Positions 55,054 to 63,934 of a stretch of DNA of 64,000 bases are shown piece after piece (positions within the stretch are counted from its first letter, which is position 1; every line of letters starts with the position of its first letter). This DNA is from Thalassoglobus sp. JC818 (lineage in GTDB: Bacteria > Planctomycetota > Planctomycetia > Planctomycetales > Planctomycetaceae). The notes under the pieces are model-generated. The model worked only from the letters and a program-made list of their open reading frames with translations, was not told the DNA's origin and searched no databases. The position numbers and the translations under genes were made by a program. The stretch covers positions 496,001 through 560,000 of the forward strand of contig NZ_JBFEFI010000002.1 in the NCBI RefSeq assembly GCF_040717535.1. Reading direction: 5' to 3'.

Positions 55054-57552
55054 CTAAAAATCGCCGACGACTTCGCCGCCGCGAATCGTTGAGAGCGCTT
55101 CCATGACATCAGGATCGATGTTTTCGCTGATGAATCGCACAGATCCGTCTGCGAAGAGGAATTGGGCTCCGCCGTTGAAGTGGCTTCCGAATCCATTTCC
55201 TCCGTTGATATACGGCTGGCGGTCCAAGGGGCGAATCGTCGGTTGGCCGCCCGCTGCCCAAGGTTCCGCTTTAGTCGTTTCACCGACAGCGATCGTGTTT
55301 GAGGTTCCGTCGTGAATGTCACGAATCCGAGTCTGTCGGTTGTAGGCGAAAATACCAGCTCGTGGGCTGTTTACCGGAAGATTGGGGCCATCTTCTCCGA
55401 CTCCCGCCATGCCGACGTAGGATGTCGTGCCGTAGCCGTCTTGCCAGCCTTCCTCACCGGGCATCACATAGACTTGGATCGGGATGTCGACAAGGAATTC
55501 GTTCTCTTCAGAGTTCCATTTCGATTCGAGATCGAAGTCATCGTACAGGCCAAATTGATCAACGAAGGGCAGAATCGAAACCAGCCAGCTGAGGCGTTCT
55601 TCGACTTTAAGATCTTCGTTTGGAATGGTCCCTTGTGGGAAGCCGCCATGGGTGTCGTGATAGTTGTGCATTCCCAGACCAATCTGTCTCAGATTGTTCC
55701 TCGACTGAGTTCGTCTGGCTGCTTCGCGGGCCTGTTGAACTGCTGGAAGGAGGAGTGCCACCAGCACAGCAGAAGTCGCCACTGTTGTCCCTGCGTTTCC
55801 GCCGCCAAGGAATGGGATTCCGGGCATGGATTCGCGGACGTAGCCCTGCCAGCCGGTCTCGTTAACCGTGGTGACGGTCACGTTCGGGAAGAGAGCTTCG
55901 AGCAACGTCTCGCTGGGAGGAATATCTGCTGGCGAAATTGGGAGCTGAAAATCGGGGTCGAAGGCTCCCGACTCTCGAATCCCTAATTCCGCGACACCGA
56001 CAAGCATCGGAGCAAAGCCCATGATCAACCGATAGGTGTCGCGCGGGTCGATGATGCTGAGTGATGTGATTTCGGTTGGAACTTCGGCCAGTGCGGAAGC
56101 TTGTTCGGCGGAAGGAGACCAGCTGGGAAGGTCACCATCGAGACGCATCAGGAACGATTCCACAGCTTGCGGGACAAGGCCGATCGCGACCCATTCGTCC
56201 TCAATGCAGAACGATGGTGTCAGGAAAGGGGCTTCGTGGAATCTGAGAATCGTCAGCGTTCGCCCGCGTTTTTCGACGTCGACGGTCGAGAATTTTCCGC
56301 GAGATTCGATCGCTGCTCTGTCGGCCAACTTTTTCAGGTTCTCTCGCAGCTGTGGAGCATCGTTGACACTCATCAGGACTGCTCCGCCAAGTCCGAACAG
56401 TCCTTGGTTCGCGTCTGAATACAGACAGTGAATGTTGCCGATGGCAGCCAGGAGATCTCGAATCTCGAAGCCGAGTTCTTGTTGAAGATCGGCATAGTCC
56501 TCGTAGAAGGAATCCATTTCCCCCGGAGGAGCGATCTCAGCAACTTTGTCGATCATCATCCAGGCGGTGTCGTAGGCATCGGCGAGGTCAAAGCTGGCAG
56601 CGACCAGGCTGGTTTGACCGACTGGAATCGGTGGAAGGTCTTGAAGCGTGAAAGGCTTTTGCATCAGAAGCTTCATCAGCCCTGATGGTTCTCCAGAAAT
56701 CTCGACATGCTGTTCACTCCACATTGCTTCACCTTTGTAGCCGCTGTTGGCGACCGCGTGGTCGAAGTTGTCGAGCCCGAGGATTTCGAGAATTTCATTG
56801 ATGGTCAGTTGCTGATTTGGCAATGGAATTGGCATGCGACCGAACATCTCACGAAGAGGTTCGAAGTCGAACCAGCCAAGTGATGTACTAGTAAAGTCCT
56901 GGTCGGACGTGACGTATTTCTCGTAGAGCGGATTTTCCAGAATGTTTGGCTGTTCGCCGTCAGCGACGGCAATTGCCGATCGAATCGCATCAAGGCCGAT
57001 AGCGAACATCAGGTGTCCCTGTTCTTCCCACCATCCCAGTTCGACAGGAGTGTCAGGAATCATGGCCATCGTGATCGATCGTCCACGCTGTTCGACCTGC
57101 TGGAAATCGAGATCCGCCTCCGGGATCATTTCGATGAACTGGGAGAGAATGGAAGCTCCTTCTGCCCAGTCGTGAACCACGACAACTCCCCAGGGTTGCA
57201 TTGTCGGCCCAACCGTGATTCCGAGTGAGAAGCCGTTCTCTTCAATGTGAGCAATGGCCTCGTCGATTTGCTCTTCGTTGGGGATGCTCCCGGGCAGGGA
57301 ATCAAACGCTTCTTCGATCTTGTTCATCAGACCGGATTCGAAGAACGCTTTGTAACAAGCGGTTTGCTTGAAACTTTCGCTCGTGAGTGCTGACCCGTTC
57401 GAGCGGGCGAAGATGATCGATTGGTATGGAAGGAGGTTCTCAGGTGAAACACTTCCGCCAGCCCGCTGGGCATATGTCCAACCGACGGCGATACCCATCG
57501 CACAGATTGCAAGAACCAGCCCGTTCAGGTTCAGTTGACGAGGCAATGACAT
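55054..57552 (-). CDS. DUF3352-like protein with C-terminal DUF1559 module
   Basis: This protein of 832 residues has an N-terminal membrane or signal segment (LNGLVLAICAMGIAVGWTYA). A region of about 560 residues follows with the layout of DUF3352-type planctomycete proteins (for example 'VENLGLG'-like duplicates, with 'VVHDWAEGASILSQFIEMIPEADLDF' and 'LPPIPVGQTSLVAASFDLADAYDTAWMMID'). After 'GGNAGTTVATSAVLVALLLPAVQQAREAARRTQSRNNLRQIGLGMHNYHDTHG' it carries the DUF1559 (SBP_bac_10) module ending 'FLFADGSVRFI'. The usual prepilin cleavage site before that helix is missing. A terminator at 54881 ends it. The role is unknown; envelope or surface location. Confidence 0.85.
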   Translation of the reverse strand: MSLPRQLNLNGLVLAICAMGIAVGWTYAQRAGGSVSPENLLPYQSIIFARSNGSALTSESFKQTACYKAFFESGLMNKIEEAFDSLPGSIPNEEQIDEAIAHIEENGFSLGITVGPTMQPWGVVVVHDWAEGASILSQFIEMIPEADLDFQQVEQRGRSITMAMIPDTPVELGWWEEQGHLMFAIGLDAIRSAIAVADGEQPNILENPLYEKYVTSDQDFTSTSLGWFDFEPLREMFGRMPIPLPNQQLTINEILEILGLDNFDHAVANSGYKGEAMWSEQHVEISGEPSGLMKLLMQKPFTLQDLPPIPVGQTSLVAASFDLADAYDTAWMMIDKVAEIAPPGEMDSFYEDYADLQQELGFEIRDLLAAIGNIHCLYSDANQGLFGLGGAVLMSVNDAPQLRENLKKLADRAAIESRGKFSTVDVEKRGRTLTILRFHEAPFLTPSFCIEDEWVAIGLVPQAVESFLMRLDGDLPSWSPSAEQASALAEVPTEITSLSIIDPRDTYRLIMGFAPMLVGVAELGIRESGAFDPDFQLPISPADIPPSETLLEALFPNVTVTTVNETGWQGYVRESMPGIPFLGGGNAGTTVATSAVLVALLLPAVQQAREAARRTQSRNNLRQIGLGMHNYHDTHGGFPQGTIPNEDLKVEERLSWLVSILPFVDQFGLYDDFDLESKWNSEENEFLVDIPIQVYVMPGEEGWQDGYGTTSYVGMAGVGEDGPNLPVNSPRAGIFAYNRQTRIRDIHDGTSNTIAVGETTKAEPWAAGGQPTIRPLDRQPYINGGNGFGSHFNGGAQFLFADGSVRFISENIDPDVMEALSTIRGGEVVGDF

Positions 57553-57712
57553 CACGAAGTCCTTTCGTACATTGGAGTCTTGATTTGCAGCGTTCCGTCA
57601 CTCTTCCCGGAGCGTCTCTACCGAAGACGGTTTCCGCTCCGAAATTATCTTCCAATTTCCTGTTCAGCCTTGCAAGAGTCCCCCCTAATCTCACGACTTT
57701 AGAGTAGGGGCA

Positions 57713-58516
57713 TCAAGGAATCTTCGTCGGTGAATCCGTGACGGCGACGAGGATTTGAAGAATGAAGTGAACCTGCTGCCCGATTCGACTCTCTCTTTCG
57801 TCGTGACCGACCTGTTCGAGGATTTTGGCAATCTGCTTCTCTCCTTCGGTTTCCGTTTCGATCAAGACCGTTGTCTGTGAGTCGACCCAGTACTCAGCAC
57901 TCGCCAGTATGACTACTGCGTTTGGATCATCCGCAGCGACGAGTTCGACGACTTCGTCGTCGATGAACTGATCGAGTGATTCGATGACGGCGGGGTCGCA
58001 CGATATTCCGATTTTCAGAGGTCGAGGTTTCAGTCTGAGATGAAGTTCTCGAGCAGTCAGGCCGATGATGGGATGTCGCCAGTCGGGAGCGATGTCGATG
58101 ACGGGATCGAGAACGAACCGTCGGTAAAAACAGGCTGGATGGGGAACGATGAGACGTTCCGTCGAGATACATTGATCCCCGTACGCGATCAGATCGAGGT
58201 CAAGAGTGCGTGGCCCCCAGCGAACATCTCTTTTGCGGTGGCAAAGCGTCTCGGTCTCTTGCAGGACGCTCAGAAATTCTTCCGGTGCGAGTGTCGTCTC
58301 GATCGTGGCCGCTGCGTTGACGTATCCCGATCCCGCATTCGATCCGACGGGAGTCGTCGTGTAGAGAGGGCTCGTTTGGACGAGACTGACTTCGCGATGC
58401 TCATCGAGATGTTTCAAAGCGAGGTCGAAGGTTTCCGCGACATTCCCGAGATTCCCTCCCAAGCCGACGATTGTCGTGACCGAGGGATGATGAGAAGATA
58501 TGGATTCGGAAGACAT
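57713..58516 (-). CDS. folK: HPPK (FolK) with C-terminal extension
   Basis: FolK transfers pyrophosphate to 6-hydroxymethyl-7,8-dihydropterin in folate synthesis. Residues 1-165 of 267 match HPPK: 'GLGGNLGNVAETF', 'LVQTSPLYTTTPVG', 'VNAAATIET', the signature 'RWGPRTLDLDLIAYG' and 'LIVPHPACFYRRFVLDPVIDIAPDWRHPI'. The remaining 100 residues ('LKIGISCDPAVIESLDQFIDDEVVELV' onward, with 'VVILASAEYWVDSQTTVLIETETEGE') are not part of HPPK and resemble no domain I can name. It faces away from the next gene. Alternative start codons near the ATG do not change the domain. Confidence 0.9.
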   Translation of the reverse strand: MSSESISSHHPSVTTIVGLGGNLGNVAETFDLALKHLDEHREVSLVQTSPLYTTTPVGSNAGSGYVNAAATIETTLAPEEFLSVLQETETLCHRKRDVRWGPRTLDLDLIAYGDQCISTERLIVPHPACFYRRFVLDPVIDIAPDWRHPIIGLTARELHLRLKPRPLKIGISCDPAVIESLDQFIDDEVVELVAADDPNAVVILASAEYWVDSQTTVLIETETEGEKQIAKILEQVGHDERESRIGQQVHFILQILVAVTDSPTKIP

Positions 58517-58735
58517 CGGGATTTCTTGTCACGGGTGAGGTTGAACGACGGATTACGGAGGAAGCATGAAAGATCGACGGAAACGAATTGGGCAGAGTCG
58601 GTCAGCTTCCCCGCCATTTCGCACAATATTTGCTTGAATCTCACGAATGATACGTGAAGAACTGCCAGTATTGGCGTCCGTTCGATTTCCGTTTCATGTC
58701 ACAGGGACTTTATTTCATCTGGGAAGGGTATTGTA

Positions 58736-59395
58736 ATGAGAATTCAGACGATGTTCGTAGCGGCGATCGCTTTAAGTGTACTGACAGCGACCATGGTGTC
58801 CGCTCAAGATGAAGTGTTGCCTGCAGGAACGGACTCCGCCGAAACGACTCCAGATGAAGCACCGACAACGGAATCCGTTCCCGGAGAGCAACCTGTTGAA
58901 CCGGCAAAAGACGAATTCGTTGATAAGACTCTCGATCGAGCGAAAGAAACAGTTGCCGAACTGTCTGAAAAAATTGACGAAGATGAACGAGCGAAGGAGT
59001 TCTCAGCGGGCGTTCTCAAGCCAATCTACGCAGTTGCTGAAGCACTCTCGTTTCCAGCATTTCACTGGCTGGCCTTCGCTCTGATGGCGACCGGAGTCGT
59101 TTCCTTCGCGCTGCAACTTGTCCTTGGCAAACTTGTCGTTCTGGCTCACATGGGCTTCAGCCTGAAAGAAATTCTGGCCGATGCGTTGGGTTTGGCGATC
59201 AGCGTGATTGGACTCGTATTGACGACGCAAGCAGCTGCTGAGAATTCGACGTTCACGACAAGTGCTGCAGCGGTTCTGTCTGCCACGATCGCTGGCATCG
59301 TGCTCGGCTTCGTTTTCTATCTTTGGGGACAGAGCCAGGAAGTCGAAGCTGCCCGAGGTCGCAGTGCTGCGCAACATGCGGAATCGAAGAAGTAA
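58736..59395 (+). CDS. Exported membrane protein with three TM segments, unknown
   Basis: The 219-residue protein starts with a signal peptide (FVAAIALSVLTATMVSAQ). A Pro/Glu/Thr-rich stretch and a charged helical segment (VDKTLDRAKETVAELSEKIDEDERAKEF) follow, then three hydrophobic helices (FHWLAFALMATGVVSFALQLVLG, EILADALGLAISVIGLVL and AAVLSATIAGIVLGFVFYLWG). The C-terminus is short and basic. No family was recognised. It stands alone between folK and thrS. A hairpin (59454-59477) lies shortly downstream. Confidence 0.75.
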   Translation: MRIQTMFVAAIALSVLTATMVSAQDEVLPAGTDSAETTPDEAPTTESVPGEQPVEPAKDEFVDKTLDRAKETVAELSEKIDEDERAKEFSAGVLKPIYAVAEALSFPAFHWLAFALMATGVVSFALQLVLGKLVVLAHMGFSLKEILADALGLAISVIGLVLTTQAAAENSTFTTSAAAVLSATIAGIVLGFVFYLWGQSQEVEAARGRSAAQHAESKK

Positions 59396-59753
59396 TCTCC
59401 GTGTCGAACATCGTCTGGTCGGGCGAGTGGTTTCTGCAATGGTTTGATCATTCGAGGAATGACAAAGTCATTTCCTCAAGTCAGAGCGGTTGGTCCATTC
59501 GCCCGAGCCAATTTTGGATTCAGTGAGAGGTGACTTCTGAGCAGAGTCCTGAGAATCCGTGAAATTGGCCGATGGGCGGGGGCTGCGCGGAATCTGGGGT
59601 TCAGTCAATTGCTCCCGGTTGACGAGGTCGCGACACTTCCCTAGAACGCGCACACAGAATCAAAGTGCTTTCCGCCACCCCTCGTATCGGTGGCCATTTT
59701 GATTTGAGAACGACGAAGTCGCTTCAAGCGGCTTCTCAACATGGAAATGATCC
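59396..59753 (+). other. thrS leader region with hairpins
   Basis: This 358-base gap holds two stems: GAGGAATGAC (59454-59463) / GTCATTTCCTC (59467-59477, one bulge) and GCCACC (59674-59679) / GGTGGC (59689-59694) followed by CATTTTGATTT. The second, 60 bases before thrS, could be a weak terminator. No T-box features were seen. No gene. Confidence 0.4.
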
Positions 59754-61940
59754 ATGCCAAGAATTCAGCTTCCCGACGGGACAATTCAAGACATCGCAGA
59801 CGGTTCTTCAGCTCTGGATGTCGCTCGCGGGATTGGCGAACGCCTCGCGAACGCAACAGTTGCTGCCGAAATTGACGGTGTCATTGTTGATGCGAACCGA
59901 CCCTTAACCGAAGTCAGCGACGCAGATCCGATTCCGCTGAAATTGTTGACGACTCGGGACTCAGAAGCTGTCGGCGTCCTGCGACATTCCTGTGCTCATG
60001 TGATGGCACGGGCAGTGATGAGATTGTTCGACGGAGTCGGTTTGGCATTCGGGCCGACCACAGGCAACGGCTTCTACTACGATTTCGACTTGGAGACTCC
60101 GATCAGCGAGGAAGACTTTCCTCGGATCGAAGCCGAGATGCAGTCGATCATTAAAGACTCGGAACCGTTCGAGCGTTTTCATCTCGATCGCGACGAAGCG
60201 GTGGAATTGGTGACTGGACTCAATCAGGAATTGAAGGCTGAGCACATTCAGACAGGCTTGGCGGATCATGGAACCTTAAGCTTCTATCGACAGGGTGAGT
60301 TCGTCGATCTCTGCCGCGGACCACATGTCCCGGATGCGGGGCGGATCAAAGCTTTCAAGCTTGTCAGTGTCGCCGGTTCCTATTGGAAGGGCGATTCGAA
60401 GAACAAGCGTCTTCAACGTTTGTACGGGACGGCCTTCTTCGACAAGAAAGACATGAAGGCTTATCTCGAACAGGTCGATGAAGCGAAGCGTCGCGATCAT
60501 CGAGTGCTCGGCAAGCAGCATGGTCTGTTTTCGATTTCACCGGAAGTCGGTTCAGGGTTGTGTTTGTGGTTGCCGAAAGGGGCGACTGTTCGCGCGTTGC
60601 TTGAAGACTTCATCAAGCAGGAGCTTCTGAAGCGGGGGTATCAACCCGTCTATTCGCCGCACATTGGTCGAGCGGAGCTTTACGAAACGAGCGGCCACTT
60701 CCCGTATTACCGGGACTCGCAGTTCGCGCCGATCTTCGGTCATCCCGCAGGTCAGCTCGTCGACTACTGGAAGCAGTGTCTGACAGCGAATGAAATCGAT
60801 GAGAAGGTAGAGAAAGACTTTCTGGAAGCAGCAAAGGACATTGGATGTCCCTTCGAAGACTTTCCCAAAGCCGGTGCGAATGAAGAGAAACTCGCCTATC
60901 TCAGCAAATGGGAAAAGCAGCAGGAACGATATCTTCTGAAGCCGATGAACTGCCCGCACCATGTGCAGATGTATCAGGCGCAACCTCGTTCGTACCGAGA
61001 CTTGCCCGTTCGGCTTGCTGAGTTTGGAACCGTTTACCGTCACGAGCAATCTGGCGAACTGAACGGAATGCTACGCGTGCGCGGGCTGACTCAGGACGAT
61101 GCCCATCTCTTCTGTACTCCGGAACAGGTCGAGCAGGAGTTCAAGGAAACACTCGATCTCGTGAAGTTCGTGCTGGCGAGTGTCGGGTTAGAGAACTACC
61201 GCGTCCAACTGTCGCTCCGCGATCCGGATTCGGATAAGTACGTCGGATCAGAAGACCTGTGGGACCGTGCTGAAGGCACACTTCGAAAGGTCCTCCAGGA
61301 GTCAGGTTTGGAGTTCACAGAGTGTGCGGGCGAAGCGGCCTTTTATGGACCGAAAGCAGACTTCATGGTCAGCGATGCAATCGGTCGTGAATGGCAACTT
61401 GGAACCGTTCAACTGGACTACAATCTTCCTGAACGCTTTAAGCTCGAATACGTTGGCTCCGACAATCAGACACACCGTCCGGTCATGATTCACCGTGCTC
61501 CGTTCGGGTCGATGGAACGATTTGTCGGGATGTTGATTGAACACTTTGCAGCAGCGTTTCCGCTGTGGCTGGCACCGGAGCAGATCCGCATTCTCAATCT
61601 GAACGACGAGATGCTTCCGTTCTGCGAGGAAGTCCAACAGAGATTCCGTCAGGCGGGATTTCGAACCTCGATCGATCGGCAATCAGCGAATGTCAAAAAG
61701 AAGATCCGCGACGCCCAGTTGGATTTAGTCCCGTACATGTTGATCGTTGGCCCGAAAGACAAAGAGAAGGGCGGAGTGTCGGTGCGAGACAGGATAGAGG
61801 GCGACCTTGGCTTTATGTCGCTGGATGATGCGGTGGCAAAGCTGGTTCAGGAACGCGACGAAAGAACGATTCGGCAGGTCATCAAGTCTGATGTGAAAGT
61901 CTTCTCCGGTGGAGGAGATGGAGCTGAGAACGAGTATTGA
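59754..61940 (+). CDS. thrS: Threonyl-tRNA synthetase with an internal insertion
   Basis: ThrRS charges tRNA(Thr). The 728-residue protein has the TGS domain (1-63), the editing domain with 'HSCAH' (78-82) and 'CRGPHV' (197-202), and the class II core: 'KPMNCPHH' (zinc Cys400), '[26 protein letters not shown]' (motif 2 and zinc His451) and '[17 protein letters not shown]' (motif 3 and third zinc ligand). The anticodon-binding domain follows. Between '[13 protein letters not shown]' and 'YLLKPMNC' about 65 extra residues occur (about 330-394), absent in E. coli ThrRS of 642 residues. The rest is intact, so activity is expected. Confidence 0.95.
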   Translation: MPRIQLPDGTIQDIADGSSALDVARGIGERLANATVAAEIDGVIVDANRPLTEVSDADPIPLKLLTTRDSEAVGVLRHSCAHVMARAVMRLFDGVGLAFGPTTGNGFYYDFDLETPISEEDFPRIEAEMQSIIKDSEPFERFHLDRDEAVELVTGLNQELKAEHIQTGLADHGTLSFYRQGEFVDLCRGPHVPDAGRIKAFKLVSVAGSYWKGDSKNKRLQRLYGTAFFDKKDMKAYLEQVDEAKRRDHRVLGKQHGLFSISPEVGSGLCLWLPKGATVRALLEDFIKQELLKRGYQPVYSPHIGRAELYETSGHFPYYRDSQFAPIFGHPAGQLVDYWKQCLTANEIDEKVEKDFLEAAKDIGCPFEDFPKAGANEEKLAYLSKWEKQQERYLLKPMNCPHHVQMYQAQPRSYRDLPVRLAEFGTVYRHEQSGELNGMLRVRGLTQDDAHLFCTPEQVEQEFKETLDLVKFVLASVGLENYRVQLSLRDPDSDKYVGSEDLWDRAEGTLRKVLQESGLEFTECAGEAAFYGPKADFMVSDAIGREWQLGTVQLDYNLPERFKLEYVGSDNQTHRPVMIHRAPFGSMERFVGMLIEHFAAAFPLWLAPEQIRILNLNDEMLPFCEEVQQRFRQAGFRTSIDRQSANVKKKIRDAQLDLVPYMLIVGPKDKEKGGVSVRDRIEGDLGFMSLDDAVAKLVQERDERTIRQVIKSDVKVFSGGGDGAENEY

Positions 61941-62019
61941 TTCTTCCGGAAGTTCTTAAGGTTCGAGAAGTGTGTCTGTTGGTGAATGCATCTGAACAGC
62001 AGGTGCTTGGGACATCGAA

Positions 62020-63009
62020 ATGCAATCGCTCAATTTGATGATTGAAACCGGTGCGCGATTGCATTTTGGTCCCCTCTCGTACCGTCCTGAAGTCGGTCGA
62101 CATTTTGGTGGCATCGGGCTCATGATCCGCGAACCGGGCGTATCGCTCAGGTTTTCTGCGGACGCCGAACGCGACGATTCTGATCGTTCCGGCGAGTCTA
62201 TAGTTGTGTTCGATGAGTGCAGTCGTGCGAGCGCGATTGCGAAGACGATTCGGGAAGCACGTCCGGATTGGGATCGTCCGATTGACATCGATGTCGCTTC
62301 CGAGATTCCCTCACACCAGGGGCTTGGGTCGGGGACACAGCTTTCGATGGCCGTCGCTGAGGGTTTGGCTTCGCTTCACGGAGTGAATGACTTGAGTCTC
62401 TGTGAGTTGGCCTCATTGGGACGTCGAGGAAGCCGCTCGACGATCGGGCTTCACGGCTATCAAACCGGAGGCTTTCTCGTTGATGCCGGGCACGCACCGG
62501 GAGCGGCATTGGGTGAACTCGCGTGTCGCATTGAATTTCCGGAGAACTGGCCGGTCGTTCTTGTGACTCCTCCTCAGTCTTCAGGGCTCTCGGGGGAAGG
62601 GGAAGCGGAGGCGTTTGCCGAATTGTCGCCAATGTCGCAGGAGATGACTGGAGAGCTGTGTCGACTGGTGTTGACCGGCATTCTTCCGGGAATTCAATCG
62701 CAAGTTTTCTCCGAGTTTTGCCACGCCCTACAGCGTTACGGAGACTTAGCTGGCGAGTTCTTCCGGGAAGTTCAAGGGGGACGGTATTCTCACTCCGAAA
62801 TGGAAGGTCTGGCCAAGCGAATCGCACAGCTTGCCGATCCGGTCTGTGTCGTTCAATCTTCGTGGGGGCCGACGGTTGCGGTGTTCGTGGAGAACGATCT
62901 GTCAGCTCAACAGCTTGTTGATTCACTGAATGTTGATCTAGCTTCACGCGACTGGAAAATCACGCGAACTTCCGCACTCAATACTGGTCGGCGGCTTTCG
63001 TTTGAATGA
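62020..63009 (+). CDS. Beta-ribofuranosylaminobenzene 5'-phosphate synthase
   Basis: Beta-RFAP synthase joins p-aminobenzoate derivatives to PRPP in the first step of tetrahydromethanopterin synthesis and belongs to the GHMP kinase fold. The 329-residue protein opens 'LNLMIETGARLHFGPLSYRPEVGRHFGGIGLMI', the family signature, has the GHMP loop 'GLGSGTQLS' (101-109), 'RRGSRSTIGLHGYQTGGFLVD', and the Ser/Thr-rich end 'SSWGPTVAVF'. Planctomycetes are among the few bacteria with tetrahydromethanopterin-linked C1 genes, which fits. It follows thrS by 80 bases. No other genes of that pathway lie in the window. Confidence 0.9.
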   Translation: MQSLNLMIETGARLHFGPLSYRPEVGRHFGGIGLMIREPGVSLRFSADAERDDSDRSGESIVVFDECSRASAIAKTIREARPDWDRPIDIDVASEIPSHQGLGSGTQLSMAVAEGLASLHGVNDLSLCELASLGRRGSRSTIGLHGYQTGGFLVDAGHAPGAALGELACRIEFPENWPVVLVTPPQSSGLSGEGEAEAFAELSPMSQEMTGELCRLVLTGILPGIQSQVFSEFCHALQRYGDLAGEFFREVQGGRYSHSEMEGLAKRIAQLADPVCVVQSSWGPTVAVFVENDLSAQQLVDSLNVDLASRDWKITRTSALNTGRRLSFE

Positions 63010-63024
63010 TCGATGGTCATTTGA

Positions 63025-63045
63025 GGACAGGTTGAATTTCTGTCC
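63025..63045 (+). terminator. Weak hairpin after the beta-RFAP synthase gene
   Basis: GGACAG (63025-63030) pairs with CTGTCC (63040-63045) around a nine-base loop, 16 bases after the stop codon. There is no good U tract, so a terminator role is only possible. The rest of the 358-base gap to 63367 holds no gene. Confidence 0.35.
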
Positions 63046-63367
63046 CGTTGATTCATCTTGGTGACCGATCTGTAGCCGATATTTCCGTCCGTGAGTGCTC
63101 GTCGTGGGGGGAGTATTCCTCACATTCGCCAAATCACATCATGTCACGAATGGTTTATGTGACCTTGATCGATGTGATCGTCAGAAATGGTCGACTTCCA
63201 TCTGGTTGCTCCAGAGATTTCTCCTCTTTACGGTTTGTCGGTCGCATAATTAGGTCAGGAACTCAGCTTCTCGCTGCTCGAAAATGCCATCGGTGAACTG
63301 TTCATCAGAAGAGCTTTTACGGGCGAGTGTTGCTGATTTGAACATGACCTGTGCAGGATAGAGCACG

Positions 63368-63817
63368 ATGAAGTTGTCGCGAACAGAGAGAGTGCGGCTC
63401 GAACGGTTGATCGAAGTGGATGCTTGCAGCAATGACAGCATCAAGCACAATCGACGCTTATCCAATCGGGTTCCTGTCCGACTGATCGCGACACTGTTGC
63501 TCAAGCACGAGCATACGCGAGAGTGTCGTTCGGTGTCGCTGGGAGGTCGAGTTCTTAACCTCTCCAAAGGGGGAGCGATGATCGCGATGGATCGGGTCAT
63601 TGAAACGGAAACGGTATTCATCCGTTTTCTGTCCGAAGCTGCCGGGCCCAATGTGATTCAGTCTCGCCTTGTTCACTCGTCAATGGATCGCAAGAGTGAC
63701 CATCCCCATGTCTACGGCGTCGAGTTTCAGAAGCTTCTGACAGATCATCAGTTTGCCGAGTTGCTTCGATCGCAAAACACGGTCGATGAAGACGATCAAA
63801 TCTCGCCAGCTTTCTAG
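63368..63817 (+). CDS. PilZ-domain protein
   Basis: PilZ domains bind cyclic di-GMP and control motility or surface polymers. The 149-residue protein has the paired arginines in 'HNRRLSNRVPVRL' (RxxxR box), then beta strands and 'VLNLSKGGAMI' in place of the usual D/N-x-S-x-x-G box, with Asn for Asp, which is tolerated in the family. No other domain. It could modulate the nearby secretion apparatus, but there is no direct evidence. Its TAG stop codon is the start of repeat copy C. Confidence 0.88.
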   Translation: MKLSRTERVRLERLIEVDACSNDSIKHNRRLSNRVPVRLIATLLLKHEHTRECRSVSLGGRVLNLSKGGAMIAMDRVIETETVFIRFLSEAAGPNVIQSRLVHSSMDRKSDHPHVYGVEFQKLLTDHQFAELLRSQNTVDEDDQISPAF

Positions 63818-63916
63818 AGCAAGTTGCTCTTTCCTGTGCACTCGCTTGCATTGTTTTAAAAGTTAAAAGGCTGTGCTTGCTCGTGCGAGATCGTGCACAA
63901 AAATCAGAAAATGCTC
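63816..63916 (+). repeat. Dispersed inverted-repeat element, copy C
   Basis: A 101-base element beginning AGAGCAAGTTGCTCT and ending TGCTC, about 90 percent identical by eye to copy A on the other strand. Arms TGTGCACTCGC and GCGA-gatc-GTGCACA are inverse. It overlaps the PilZ stop codon. Confidence 0.85.
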
Positions 63917-63934
63917 GAATTGGCTCTCGTGAAT

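Noticed and set aside
59396-59753. T-box riboswitch before thrS
   Set aside because: No T-box sequence or specifier stem was found, and the phylum is not known for T-boxes.
62198-62947. Minus-strand open frame of 249 residues within the beta-RFAP synthase gene
   Set aside because: Antisense shadow rich in Arg, Pro and Ser; no ribosome binding site.
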